Shown in pieces: positions 7,788-15,864 of a stretch of DNA of 64,000 nucleotides. Each line of letters opens with the position of its first letter. The first letter of the stretch is position 1. The stretch comes from Nocardia sp. CDC159. GTDB taxonomy: Bacteria > Actinomycetota > Actinomycetes > Mycobacteriales > Mycobacteriaceae. Both the position numbers and the translations under genes were made by a program. A model generated the notes under the pieces. The model was not told the origin of the DNA. It saw only the letters and a program-made list of their open reading frames with translations, and did not search any database. The stretch covers positions 62,001 to 126,000 of the forward strand of contig NZ_JAMRXH010000017.1 in the NCBI RefSeq assembly GCF_023740735.1. Direction: 5' to 3'.

Positions 7788-8612
7788 GTGCAGCACATCC
7801 ACGCGGGCAAGGTTCGTGACCTGTACGAGGATGGCGATTCGCTGATTCTGGTCGCCTCGGACCGGGTCTCGGTGTACGACGTGGTGCTGCCGACCCCGAT
7901 TCCGGACAAGGGCGCGCTGCTGACCCAGCTGTCGAACTGGTGGTTCGACTTCTTCGCCGATGTGCCCAACCACGTGCTGTCCACCACGGACGTGCCCGCC
8001 GAATTCGCCGGGCGGGCGATCCGGGTGAAGCCGCTGAAGATGATTCAGGTCGAATGCATCGCGCGCGGCTATCTCTCCGGCTCCGGGCTGAAGGAGTATC
8101 AGCGGACCGGTTCGGTATCCGGAATCGCGCTGCCGCCGGGGCTGCGCGAGGGCGACAAGCTGCCGGAGCCGATCTTCACCCCGACCACCAAGGCCGCGGT
8201 CGGCCACGACGAGGCGATCAGTTTCGACGATGTGGTGCGCCAAGAGGGCCGCGAGGTCGCCGAGCGGCTGCGCGAGCTCACCCTCGAGGTGTACTCGCGC
8301 GGTGCGGCCTACGCCGCCGAGCGCGGGGTGATCATCGCCGACACCAAATTCGAATTCGGCTGGTACGAGGGCGAAATCGTGCTGGGCGACGAGGTGCTGA
8401 CCAGCGACTCCTCCCGCTACTGGCCCGCCGCCGAATGGGCGCCCGGCCGGCCGCAGCCCTCCTTCGACAAGCAGTTCGTGCGCGACTGGGCCACCTCCAC
8501 CGGCTGGGACAAGGAGCCGCCGGGGCCGGAGATTCCCGCCGATGTCGTCGCGGCCACCCGGCAGAAGTACATGGAGGCCTACGAGCTGATCACCGGCAAG
8601 AGTTGGAACTAG
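7788..8612 (+). CDS. purC: SAICAR synthetase PurC
   Basis: PurC (274 residues) joins CAIR and aspartate with ATP hydrolysis in de novo purine synthesis. Diagnostic segments are GKVRDLYE, LLVASDRVSVYDVVLPTPIPDKG (in the N-terminal ATP-grasp part, residues about 6-45), VECIARGYLSGSG, PIFTPTTKA, IIADTKFEFG and LTSDSSRYWP, followed by SFDKQFVRDW. GTG 7788 is preceded by GGAGGAC with good spacing. The protein is slightly shorter at both ends than mycobacterial PurC. It is divergent from pepN, with about 146 bp between the starts; no other pur gene is nearby. Confidence 0.96.
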   Translation: MQHIHAGKVRDLYEDGDSLILVASDRVSVYDVVLPTPIPDKGALLTQLSNWWFDFFADVPNHVLSTTDVPAEFAGRAIRVKPLKMIQVECIARGYLSGSGLKEYQRTGSVSGIALPPGLREGDKLPEPIFTPTTKAAVGHDEAISFDDVVRQEGREVAERLRELTLEVYSRGAAYAAERGVIIADTKFEFGWYEGEIVLGDEVLTSDSSRYWPAAEWAPGRPQPSFDKQFVRDWATSTGWDKEPPGPEIPADVVAATRQKYMEAYELITGKSWN

Positions 8613-8621
8613 CCTCTCGCA

Positions 8622-9842
8622 CTACAACTTTGCCGACGGGTCGGCCAGGCGTTTCGGGTCGACCGGCCGCTGGGACAGGATCAGCTCCTTGATCCGGTCG
8701 CCCACATCCCAGATGTTGACGTTCATGCCCGCCAATACCCGGTTGGCCGAATCCAGCCAGAACGCCACGAATTCGCGCGCGGCGACGTTGCCGCGCACCA
8801 CGACCGTCGCGTCCTGATCGGGCGCGACGTAGCCGGTGTACTCCATTCCGAGGTCGTATTGATCGGTGAAGAAGTACGGCAGCCGGTCGTAGGTGGCCTG
8901 GGCGCCGAGCATGGTGCGCGCGGCGACGGCGGGCTGATTCAGGGCATTCGCCCAGTGTTCCACGCGAATTCGGCGGCCGAGCACCGGATGCTGGTGGGCG
9001 GCGATATCGCCGACGGCGACGATGTCCGGGTCGACGGTCGCCAGGCTCTCGTCCACCAGTACCCCGCCGTCGACCTCCAGCCCGGCATCGGCGGCCAACT
9101 CGACGTTCGGGCGCGCGCCCACCGCCACCAGTACGGCGTCGGCATCGATCACGGTGCCGTCGTCCAGCCGCACGCCGGTCGCCCGGCCCCGCGCGGCGGC
9201 GATCTCGGCGACCCGCACGCCGCAGCGCAGATCCACGCCGTGCGAGCGGTGCAGGTCGGCGAAGACGTCGCCCATCTGCGTGCCGAGTGCCGCCTTCAGC
9301 GGCACCGACTCCGATTCCAGCACGGTGACCTGGACTCCCGCCGCACGGGCGGCGGCGGTGACCTCGAGACCGATCCAGCCCGCGCCGATCACCGCGAGTT
9401 TCCGGGCGGTGCCGAACAGCGCGATGAGCGCATCGGAGTCGTCGATGGTGCGCAGTTGGTACACGCCCTCGGCGTCCGCGCCGGGTAGCGGCAGCCGCCG
9501 CGGCCGCGACCCCGTGGCCAACGCCAGCTTGTCGTAGGGCAGGGTCGAACCATCCGGCAGCGCAACGGTTTTCGAGGAGCGGTCGATGGCGGTGACCGTG
9601 GTGCCCAGCAGCAGCTCGACGTGGTGGTCGCGGTACCACGGCGCCGGATCGACGGTGAACTCCGGCAGCGCCTTCTTGCCCAGCAGATGTTCCTTCGACA
9701 GCGGCGGGCGCTCGTAGGGCAGGTGATCCTCGGCGCTGATGAGTGTGACCTTTCCGCCGAAGTCGTTGGCGCGCAGGGCTTCCGCCAGCTTGGCCGCGGC
9801 CAGCCCGCCGCCGACGATCACGAACCTGGAATCTGTGGACAT
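8622..9842 (-). CDS. FAD-dependent ferredoxin reductase-type oxidoreductase
   Basis: A 406-residue flavoprotein of the rubredoxin/ferredoxin reductase class. An FAD Rossmann motif VIVGGGLAAAKLAEAL lies at about 8-23, followed by YERPPLSKEHLLG. An NAD(P)H motif AVIGAGWIGLEVTAAA lies near 149, the second FAD contact VAVGDIAAHQHP near 282, and a reductase C-terminal dimerisation domain fills the last 85 residues. It transfers electrons from NAD(P)H to a small iron-sulphur or P450 partner, but no ferredoxin or P450 gene is adjacent. GGAGG precedes the ATG. Its 3' end faces purC with a 9-nt gap. Confidence 0.85.
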   Translation of the reverse strand: MSTDSRFVIVGGGLAAAKLAEALRANDFGGKVTLISAEDHLPYERPPLSKEHLLGKKALPEFTVDPAPWYRDHHVELLLGTTVTAIDRSSKTVALPDGSTLPYDKLALATGSRPRRLPLPGADAEGVYQLRTIDDSDALIALFGTARKLAVIGAGWIGLEVTAAARAAGVQVTVLESESVPLKAALGTQMGDVFADLHRSHGVDLRCGVRVAEIAAARGRATGVRLDDGTVIDADAVLVAVGARPNVELAADAGLEVDGGVLVDESLATVDPDIVAVGDIAAHQHPVLGRRIRVEHWANALNQPAVAARTMLGAQATYDRLPYFFTDQYDLGMEYTGYVAPDQDATVVVRGNVAAREFVAFWLDSANRVLAGMNVNIWDVGDRIKELILSQRPVDPKRLADPSAKL

Positions 9843-9998
9843 GCGAACCTCCGTGCGACGGCAACCGGGTTGCTCTCGACACTACTGCCGTGCCCCGCGG
9901 GCCTCGGAAATATCCGCGAGATTTGGTCGTTGACCACAGACGAGGGCGGCAGGCGCCGCCGATCCCCTATTGACTCGAATGTTCGAGAGGACGCCGAC

Positions 9999-10649
9999 GT
10001 GAGCGACAACAACACCGGCAGCAAGGATCGGGTGGACTTCTGGTTCGACCCACTGTGTCCGTGGTGCTGGATCACCTCTCGCTGGATCCTCGAGGTCGAG
10101 CAGGTGCGCGATATCGAGACGCACTTCCACGTCATGAGCCTGTCGGTGCTCAACGAGGATCGCGAGGGCCTGCCGGAGCAGTATCTGGAGTTGCTGAAGG
10201 TGGGCTGGGGTCCGGTGCGAGTGGCCATCGCCGCCGCGCAGGAGCACGGCGATGAGGTGCTCGCCCCGCTCTACACGGCCATGGGCACCCGCATCCACGA
10301 CCGTCGCGCCGACTACGAGCGCGAGGATCGCGCCGCGACGCTGGCGGCCGTGATCGCCGATTCGCTCGCCGAGGTCGGCCTGCCCGCCGAGCTGGCCAAG
10401 GCTGCCGAGAGCACCGAGTACGACGAGGCGCTGCGCAAGAGTCATCACGCCGGGATGGACAAGGTCGGCAAGGATGTGGGCACACCAACCATTCACATCA
10501 ACGATGTCGCCTTCTTCGGGCCGGTGCTCTCGCGCATCCCGCGCGGCGAGGAGGCGGGCAAGGTGTGGGACGGCGCGGTCGCCCTCGCCTCCTATCCGCA
10601 CTTCTTCGAGCTCAAGCGGACCCGCACCGAGGACCCGCAGTTCGACTGA
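9999..10649 (+). CDS. Mycothiol-dependent nitroreductase, DsbA family (Rv2466c-like)
   Basis: This 216-residue thioredoxin-fold protein has a DsbA-type helical insertion. The redox motif is CPWC in DFWFDPLCPWCWITSRW (Cys22 and Cys25), and the cis-Pro loop is VGTPTIHIN. The motif and the C-terminal FELKRTRTEDPQFD match what I recall of M. tuberculosis Rv2466c, a mycothiol-dependent reductase that activates nitro prodrugs. It is likely a cytosolic oxidative-stress enzyme. GTG 9999 is chosen for GAGAGG at 9985-9990; the open frame extends upstream without homology. It lies near pepN and rpiB as in mycobacteria. Confidence 0.88.
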   Translation: MSDNNTGSKDRVDFWFDPLCPWCWITSRWILEVEQVRDIETHFHVMSLSVLNEDREGLPEQYLELLKVGWGPVRVAIAAAQEHGDEVLAPLYTAMGTRIHDRRADYEREDRAATLAAVIADSLAEVGLPAELAKAAESTEYDEALRKSHHAGMDKVGKDVGTPTIHINDVAFFGPVLSRIPRGEEAGKVWDGAVALASYPHFFELKRTRTEDPQFD

Positions 10650-10652
10650 GCC

Positions 10653-11741
10653 TTACCGCTGGTTCGGCGGCAGTCCGGGGGCCTCTCCGTACTGCCCCGG
10701 CGGCGGATAGTTGCCCGGCGGGGGATAACCGCCGGGATAGGCCGGATACGCCGGATACTGCGGCGGCGGCGGTTGCGGCGGGTTCGGGCGCAGGAACAGG
10801 CGTCCGTGCCTGCTGCGGTCGCGCAGCGCCCACATTCGCCAGGTCAGCACCGGATGGCTGGACAGGGCATTGACCACCCAGACGAAGAAGCCCCGCTCCA
10901 CGGCCGCGCGGTCGGCCATCTCGTCGAAGTCGATCAGGGTGTTCAGGTACTTGCCACCGGCCAGCACCTTCATCGCGCCGGGGGCGCCGACATGGCGATT
11001 GCAGTAGCCGTGGTTGTCGGCGGTGTACTCCTGGGAGCGGATCAGCGCATCGCCGAGCAGCGGCAGGAACGGCACGAGGAACATGCCCAGCTGCCGCCAG
11101 TAGGAGACGTGCCCGGCGGCGATGTGGCCCACTTCGTGGCCGATGATGAACGCGAGCGCGTCCGGATCGCGCGCCGCGCCACCGACCTCGAACAGATCGC
11201 TGTAGACGACCACGTAGCGCCGGAAGCCGTGGCCGGACGCGAAGGCGTTGATCTGGCCGTTGCCCGTGACCACATACGCGTCGGGCACCGTGGCCATCCC
11301 GAAGCGGCCCGCCGCCTCGACCACCAGCCGGTATCCCTCAGGGAACTGGGTGGGCGACATCTTCACGGCGTTGAGCCGCTGCATGGAGTAGTTCGCGCCG
11401 CGGCCGAACCACAGCAGCAGCGGGGCCAGGATCAGCAGGATCACGTACTGGTCGACGTAGCCGAACAGCAGCAGGCCGATGCAGAACAGATAAGCCAGCG
11501 CGGTGGTCACCACGACGACCACCAGCAGCGGGATCTCCCAGCTGTGCCGCGCGGGCAGGCCGTCGGGACCCAGGCCGCGGGTGCCGCTGTGCGGCGGGAC
11601 CGACGGCGGCGCGTACGGGGTCTGCGGCGCCCAGCCGGGCGGTCCCACTCGGGGATCCCAGCCTGCCATTCCGGTGACGGGATTCCAGCCGGGCGGTCCC
11701 GCTTGTGCGGAGGGTGGGGCCCACTGATCGTCGGACTGCAT
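10653..11741 (-). CDS. M48-family membrane zinc metalloprotease with proline-rich tails
   Basis: A 362-residue membrane protease. The N-terminal 70 residues are Pro/Gly-rich. Two membrane helices follow (LLVVVVVTTALAYLFCIGLLL and VILLILAPLLLWFG). The catalytic motif is IGHEVGHIAAGH, with a downstream Glu in the region SQEYTADNHGYC that likely completes the zinc site. The C-terminus is a PPQYPAYPAYPGG type repeat tail. By analogy with HtpX/M48 it would degrade membrane or envelope proteins. The start is ATG 11741, with a -10 box 7 nt upstream. The stop lies 3 nt from the opposing nitroreductase gene. Confidence 0.82.
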   Translation of the reverse strand: MQSDDQWAPPSAQAGPPGWNPVTGMAGWDPRVGPPGWAPQTPYAPPSVPPHSGTRGLGPDGLPARHSWEIPLLVVVVVTTALAYLFCIGLLLFGYVDQYVILLILAPLLLWFGRGANYSMQRLNAVKMSPTQFPEGYRLVVEAAGRFGMATVPDAYVVTGNGQINAFASGHGFRRYVVVYSDLFEVGGAARDPDALAFIIGHEVGHIAAGHVSYWRQLGMFLVPFLPLLGDALIRSQEYTADNHGYCNRHVGAPGAMKVLAGGKYLNTLIDFDEMADRAAVERGFFVWVVNALSSHPVLTWRMWALRDRSRHGRLFLRPNPPQPPPPQYPAYPAYPGGYPPPGNYPPPGQYGEAPGLPPNQR

Positions 11742-11748
11742 GGTTAGA

Positions 11749-11754
11749 ACTCTA
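11749..11754 (-). promoter_or_regulatory. -10 box TAGAGT of a leaderless transcript (M48 gene)
   Basis: On the minus strand TAGAGT ends exactly 7 nt before the ATG of the M48 protease gene, and no Shine-Dalgarno is present. Confidence 0.45.
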
Positions 11755-11819
11755 ATGATCACGACCGGGCGTTATCCCGAAGCCAACCGTTCGATGCGGG
11801 CCTGACACAATCTGGTGCC

Positions 11820-12290
11820 ATGCGCGTATACCTCGGTGCCGATCATGCCGGTTTCGAACTGAAGAACCACGTCAAGGACCATCTGAAGCAGGCCGGTCAC
11901 GAGGTGATCGACTGCGGAGCCCACGAATACGACGCCGTCGACGACTATCCGGCGTTCTGCATCGACGCCGCCCGCCGCGTCGTCGCCGACGAGGGCAGCC
12001 AGGGCATCGTGTTCGGCGGCAGCGGCAACGGCGAGCAGATCGCCGCCAACAAGGTTCCCGGCGCCCGCTGCGCGCTGGCCTGGAGCGTGGAGACCGCCAA
12101 GCTGGCCCGCGAGCACAACAACGCGCAGCTGATGGGCATCGGTGGGCGGATGCATTCGGTCGAGGAGGCGCTGGCGATCGTCGATGCCTTCATCGCGACC
12201 CCGTGGTCGAACGAGGCCCGGCACCAGCGCCGCATCGACATCATCGCCGAGTACGAGAAGACCGGCGAGGCCCCCGCGGTCCCCAACTGA
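11820..12290 (+). CDS. rpiB: Ribose-5-phosphate isomerase B
   Basis: RpiB (156 residues) interconverts ribose-5-phosphate and ribulose-5-phosphate in the pentose phosphate pathway. The family segments are VYLGADHAGFELK, ADEGSQGIVFGGSGNGEQIAANKVPGARCALAWS and NNAQLMGIGGR. In place of the catalytic Cys of E. coli-type RpiB the loop reads GGSGNGE, the actinobacterial form. No Shine-Dalgarno precedes ATG 11820, and a weak CACAAT hexamer lies 8 nt upstream, so it may be leaderless. The endonuclease VIII gene follows, as in M. tuberculosis Rv2465c-Rv2464c. Confidence 0.96.
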   Translation: MRVYLGADHAGFELKNHVKDHLKQAGHEVIDCGAHEYDAVDDYPAFCIDAARRVVADEGSQGIVFGGSGNGEQIAANKVPGARCALAWSVETAKLAREHNNAQLMGIGGRMHSVEEALAIVDAFIATPWSNEARHQRRIDIIAEYEKTGEAPAVPN

Positions 12291-12308
12291 CCGAAGAACC
12301 CATACGCC

Positions 12309-12377
12309 GCACTCTTTCCGATCCTTCGCACCCGCTGTGGCCGCCCGCAGCGGGTGCGAAGTGCGAGAAAGGGTGCG
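12309..12377 (+). terminator. Two-storey stem-loop, repeat family A copy 2
   Basis: The outer arms pair 12308-12318 with 12367-12377 (one G-U pair), and the inner arms pair 12325-12336 with 12349-12360 perfectly; TTGTTCG follows. The layout and much of the sequence repeat the element at 3274-3345. It should terminate rpiB. Confidence 0.65.
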
Positions 12378-12414
12378 TTGTTCGTTCGATGCCGCTCGGA
12401 GAGCGAGGTTTTGG

Positions 12415-13230
12415 ATGCCTGAGGGGCATACGCTGCATCGGTTGGCGAAGTTGCATACGAAGCGCTTCGCCGGGGGAGTTGTGCGGGTGTCGAGTCCGCA
12501 GGGGCGGTTCGCCGAAGGGGCGGCGCTGGTGGACGGGCGGATGCTGGTGCGGGCCGAGGCGTGGGGCAAACATCTGCTGCACCACTACGACTCCGGGCTG
12601 GTGGTGCATGTGCATCTCGGGCTGTACGGGACGTTCACCGAATTGCCCGCGCCGCTGGCGGATCCGGTGGGGCAGGTGCGGATGCGGATGATCGGAGCGG
12701 GGCGCGGGGACGGGCCGCCGTACGGGACCGATCTGCGCGGGCCGACCGCCTGCGAGGTGCTGCACGAACCCGAGGTGGCCGCGCTCACCGCCCGGCTGGG
12801 TCCGGATCCGTTGCGCCGCGGCGCGGATCCCGATCGGGCGTGGCAGCGCATCCGTCGGTCCGCACGGCCCATCGGCGCGCTGCTGATGGATCAGTCGGTG
12901 GTCGCGGGCGTGGGCAATGTGTACCGGGCGGAACTGCTGTTCCGCCACGGCATCTCACCGCACCGGCCGGGCCGCGAGCTGACCGCCGCCGAATGGGACG
13001 AGCTGTGGACCGACCTGGTCGAGCTCATGCGCACCGGCGTGCGCCGGGGCAAGATCGTGGTGGTGCGCCCGGAGCACGACCGGGGTGCGCCGTCGTATGC
13101 GGAGGGCAGGCCGAGGACCTACGTCTACCGCCGCGCGGGGGAGCCGTGCCGCCTGTGCGGGTCCACCATTCTGCATTCGGTGCTGGATGGGCGAAATCTG
13201 TTCTGGTGCCCGGTTTGTCAGCCGAGTTGA
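12415..13230 (+). CDS. nei: Fpg/Nei-family DNA glycosylase (endonuclease VIII, Nei1)
   Basis: This 271-residue base-excision repair enzyme removes oxidised bases and nicks abasic sites. It begins MPEGHTL, with the catalytic Pro (residue 2 before Met removal) and Glu. WGKHLLHHY and VHVHLGLYGTF form the N-terminal beta sandwich, GALLMDQSVVAGVGNVYRAELLF is the helix-two-turn-helix, and a zinc finger CRLCG...WCPVC closes the protein. The strong match to Rv2464c, as I recall it, supports Nei1 rather than MutM. The start is fixed by the essential MPE terminus. A weak GAGCGAGG lies upstream. Confidence 0.93.
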   Translation: MPEGHTLHRLAKLHTKRFAGGVVRVSSPQGRFAEGAALVDGRMLVRAEAWGKHLLHHYDSGLVVHVHLGLYGTFTELPAPLADPVGQVRMRMIGAGRGDGPPYGTDLRGPTACEVLHEPEVAALTARLGPDPLRRGADPDRAWQRIRRSARPIGALLMDQSVVAGVGNVYRAELLFRHGISPHRPGRELTAAEWDELWTDLVELMRTGVRRGKIVVVRPEHDRGAPSYAEGRPRTYVYRRAGEPCRLCGSTILHSVLDGRNLFWCPVCQPS

Positions 13231-13263
13231 TTTCGGTGCGGGGTCGGTAGGCCGGGGAAGGGC

Positions 13264-14094
13264 TCAGAAGCCGCCGTCGAAGCCGCCGCCGCTGTCGAAA
13301 CTGCCGCCGCCGAACCCGCCTCCGTCGAAGCCGCCCCCATCGAACCCACCGCTGTAATCACCGCCGCCGAAATCACCGCTGTCGTAGGCGCCTTGCTGGT
13401 CGGCACCGCCCGCGTCCTGGCCCGCGGCGAAGCCCGCGTCGTAGCCCTCGCCGTAGCCGCTCTCGAAACCGGTCGCGCCGTAGGCGACGCCCGACATGCC
13501 GCTGAACAGGGCGTCGAACAGCAGCACCGAGCCGACGCCCCAGGCGCCCGCGACGAGCGCGGTCTTCCACCAGGGTTCGGAGTACCAACCGGCGGGGACC
13601 GGGCGGCCCGCGACGCGGCCGCCGGGGTAGTAATTGGGAGTTTGCGGGGACGGTGTCGGGGACGCCTCGATGCGGCGGCCCTCGAAGTCGATGGCGCGGT
13701 CCTCGGTCACCCGCCCTGCCGCACTCTGGCCGTCGAGTTCGGGTACCGCGGGGCCGGGATCCATGCCCATGGCCGTGCGCGCCGCGCGAATGTAGTAGAG
13801 CCCCTCCACGGCGGTCTCCTTGGCGAGCCGGGCCTGCGCGACCGTGGTCGCCTGGTCGATCTGCGAACCGGCCGCGTTCAGGCGCTCACCGGCGTCCGCG
13901 AGGGCTTGTTTGGAGGCGGCGTCGGTGCCGGTCAGGTTGTAGACCTGACCGCCGAGCCGTTCGATGAGGCGTCGCGCGTCGGCCTTCGCGTCGGCGAGTT
14001 TGGCGGCCTCGCGATTGCGGGAGGACCGACCGGCGAAGACCACCGCCACGAAGACGATCAGCACGACCACCAGAAGGATCAGCAAGAGCGACAC
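13264..14094 (-). CDS. Membrane-anchored glycine-rich protein (DUF1542-like)
   Basis: A 276-residue protein with an N-terminal membrane helix (LLLILLVVVLIVFVAVVFAG), then a helical segment with coiled-coil character (residues about 26-100, KLADAKADARRLIERLGG). A linker and a second hydrophobic stretch (WWKTALVAGAWGVGSVLLFDALF) follow. The last 50 residues are Gly/Asp/Phe repeats of the type GGGFDGGGF. Similar proteins are annotated as DUF1542-like in Nocardia and Rhodococcus, from memory. The function is unknown. The architecture resembles TPM/YgcG-type membrane proteins with Gly-rich tails. It starts at GTG 14094 with a leaderless-type -10 box. Confidence 0.75.
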   Translation of the reverse strand: MSLLLILLVVVLIVFVAVVFAGRSSRNREAAKLADAKADARRLIERLGGQVYNLTGTDAASKQALADAGERLNAAGSQIDQATTVAQARLAKETAVEGLYYIRAARTAMGMDPGPAVPELDGQSAAGRVTEDRAIDFEGRRIEASPTPSPQTPNYYPGGRVAGRPVPAGWYSEPWWKTALVAGAWGVGSVLLFDALFSGMSGVAYGATGFESGYGEGYDAGFAAGQDAGGADQQGAYDSGDFGGGDYSGGFDGGGFDGGGFGGGSFDSGGGFDGGF

Positions 14095-14101
14095 ATCGAC
14101 A

Positions 14102-14107
14102 AGCGTA
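14102..14107 (-). promoter_or_regulatory. -10 box TACGCT of a leaderless transcript
   Basis: On the minus strand TACGCT ends 7 nt before GTG 14094, and no Shine-Dalgarno is visible for that gene. Confidence 0.4.
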
Positions 14108-14138
14108 CGCGCACGCCGGATAACCGGACGATTGCGAC

Positions 14139-15137
14139 TTATCCGGCAACCGCCGCGTCGAAGATCGGCCGGGTGACGAATCCACCCGGCTCCACCTCGC
14201 CACCGACCTCCGACAGCGCGAATCGCCGCTTCCCGGCCGTCTTCGCCGAATACATCGCCCGATCGGCACTGCGCAGCAGATCGGAGAAATCGCAGGCGCG
14301 CCCGGGCGGGCAGAACGCCGTGCCCACACTCGCCGAGACCGGCACCGGCCCCGCCGCCGTGCGTACCGGATCGTGCATGGCCGCGAGCACCCGCATGGCC
14401 ACCTCGCCGAGCGTATTGCGCCGGGCGGGCAGCGCGAGCACGAATTCGTCACCGCCGTAACGGCATACGACCGTCTCCTCCGGACAGGCCGCGCGCAGCC
14501 GCCGCGAGATCTCCACCAGCACCTCGTCGCCGACCGCGTGGCCGAAGCCGTCGTTGATCTGCTTGAAGTCGTCCAGGTCGAGTAAAAGCAGCCCGACGCC
14601 GCGGGAGCGGTCGGTCGCCATCAGCCGCACCCGCTCCTGCAGCAGCGAACGATTCGCCAGATCGGTCAGCGCATCGTGGGTGGCCTCGTGGCGCAGCCGG
14701 TGCTGCAGGGCGGCGATCTCCTGCACGCGTACCGAGACCGCCTCGGACAGGCTGCGCTCCTGCTGGGCCAGCGCCCGTTGTTGCAACGCCTCGGCATAGG
14801 CGTCGATGGCGTGGCTGGCCACGAACGGCCACCGGGTCGCCACCAGCGAACCCGGTTCGCCCGGCGCGAAGCCCAGCAGCGCGCGCGTCGCCGGGGCGAG
14901 CATGCGCGTGCGGTCGAACGGCGGCTCGGCCAGGCGGTGGCCGACATCGCGGGCCGCCCGCACTGGGAACGGTTCGGATCCGGCCAGATCCAGCAGCTCA
15001 TCGATGATGGCGGCGAAGACCTGTTCGAGATGTTCGGGTGGGACGCTCAGGCCGCTGCCGCCGTAGACGGCGCGCACCCAGTCCCGGGTGGTCGCGGCGA
15101 TCGCCGCGGCGGTCGGTGCATCCGGTTCGGCGGGCAT
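14139..15137 (-). CDS. GGDEF-domain diguanylate cyclase
   Basis: This 332-residue cytosolic protein makes cyclic di-GMP from two GTP. The N-terminal 125 residues are helical and match no domain I recognise. A coiled-coil signalling helix (QRALAQQERSLSEAVSVRVQEIAALQHRL, residues about 120-150) leads to HDALTDLANR and the GGDEF domain: LLLLDLDDFKQINDGFGH, then RYGGDEFVLALP near 245-256. The inhibitory I-site RxxD expected five residues before GGDEF is absent (PEET), so product inhibition may be lost. No EAL domain is attached. It is the last gene before the tRNA pair and is transcribed away from it. Confidence 0.93.
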   Translation of the reverse strand: MPAEPDAPTAAAIAATTRDWVRAVYGGSGLSVPPEHLEQVFAAIIDELLDLAGSEPFPVRAARDVGHRLAEPPFDRTRMLAPATRALLGFAPGEPGSLVATRWPFVASHAIDAYAEALQQRALAQQERSLSEAVSVRVQEIAALQHRLRHEATHDALTDLANRSLLQERVRLMATDRSRGVGLLLLDLDDFKQINDGFGHAVGDEVLVEISRRLRAACPEETVVCRYGGDEFVLALPARRNTLGEVAMRVLAAMHDPVRTAAGPVPVSASVGTAFCPPGRACDFSDLLRSADRAMYSAKTAGKRRFALSEVGGEVEPGGFVTRPIFDAAVAG

Positions 15138-15543
15138 CTGCGCTCACCCCGCGCAGACGCCGTCTGAACCGGCGCCCTTGCCGGTCGTACCCTTCGGATC
15201 GAGCTCACTGCTATGCGGTCCTGTACACCATCGGCGCACGCTCACCGCCCCCTTTCCAGATACCCCCGTCCGGCAAAAAGGATCCTAGCAAGCCACCCGA
15301 CACGGAAACGCGATGTTTTGCAACCTGTTCCGGTGTCTCGCGAATGGCGATCGGCAATGAGATCGATTGCCTGCCTGTGGTGTTACACCAGCTTCGGTGT
15401 GTCCCGCATGGGCGTGTTCGCGTGTCGCCCCCGACGCGCCGACAAGACCGTCACCGACGAGGCGATTGGCGTTCGGGAAGCGGAGTTCGGTACAGTCTCA
15501 GGCGCAGACGGCATCGTGGCGATCCCATCGGTGTCGTGTGCGT
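15138..15543. other. 406-bp spacer upstream of the tRNA genes
   Basis: No gene is supported here. It contains a short perfect palindrome TGGTGT-T-ACACCA (15378-15390), and a possible tRNA promoter with TTGGCG (15466-15471) and TACAGT (15491-15496) at a long 19-bp spacing. The rest shows nothing I recognise. Confidence 0.5.
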
Positions 15544-15614
<71 letters not shown>

Positions 15615-15670
15615 CCGACGGCCGTTTTCCCGTTCATCGGGGACTCGCCAGCGGAGTCGCTGGCCGACAA

Positions 15671-15747
<77 letters not shown>

Positions 15748-15794
15748 TGAACCGATGATGTTTTTCCGGAATGCCCGTCGGCATCCATATCGCA

Positions 15795-15831
15795 CTCGAT
15801 TCCCCTCGCCGCGTGTCGGCGTGGAATCGAG
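15795..15831 (+). terminator. Stem-loop after the tRNA pair
   Basis: CTCGATTCC (15795-15803) pairs with GGAATCGAG (15823-15831), and CGCCG (15807-15811) pairs with CGGCG (15817-15821) inside it. It should end the tRNA transcript. Confidence 0.6.
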
Positions 15832-15851
15832 GCGTTTGCTGATCAATTGCT

Positions 15852-15857
15852 TAACGT
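15852..15857 (+). promoter_or_regulatory. -10 box TAACGT of a leaderless transcript (DUF4389 gene)
   Basis: TAACGT ends 7 nt before ATG 15865, and there is no Shine-Dalgarno. Confidence 0.45.
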
Positions 15858-15864
15858 AGATGGC

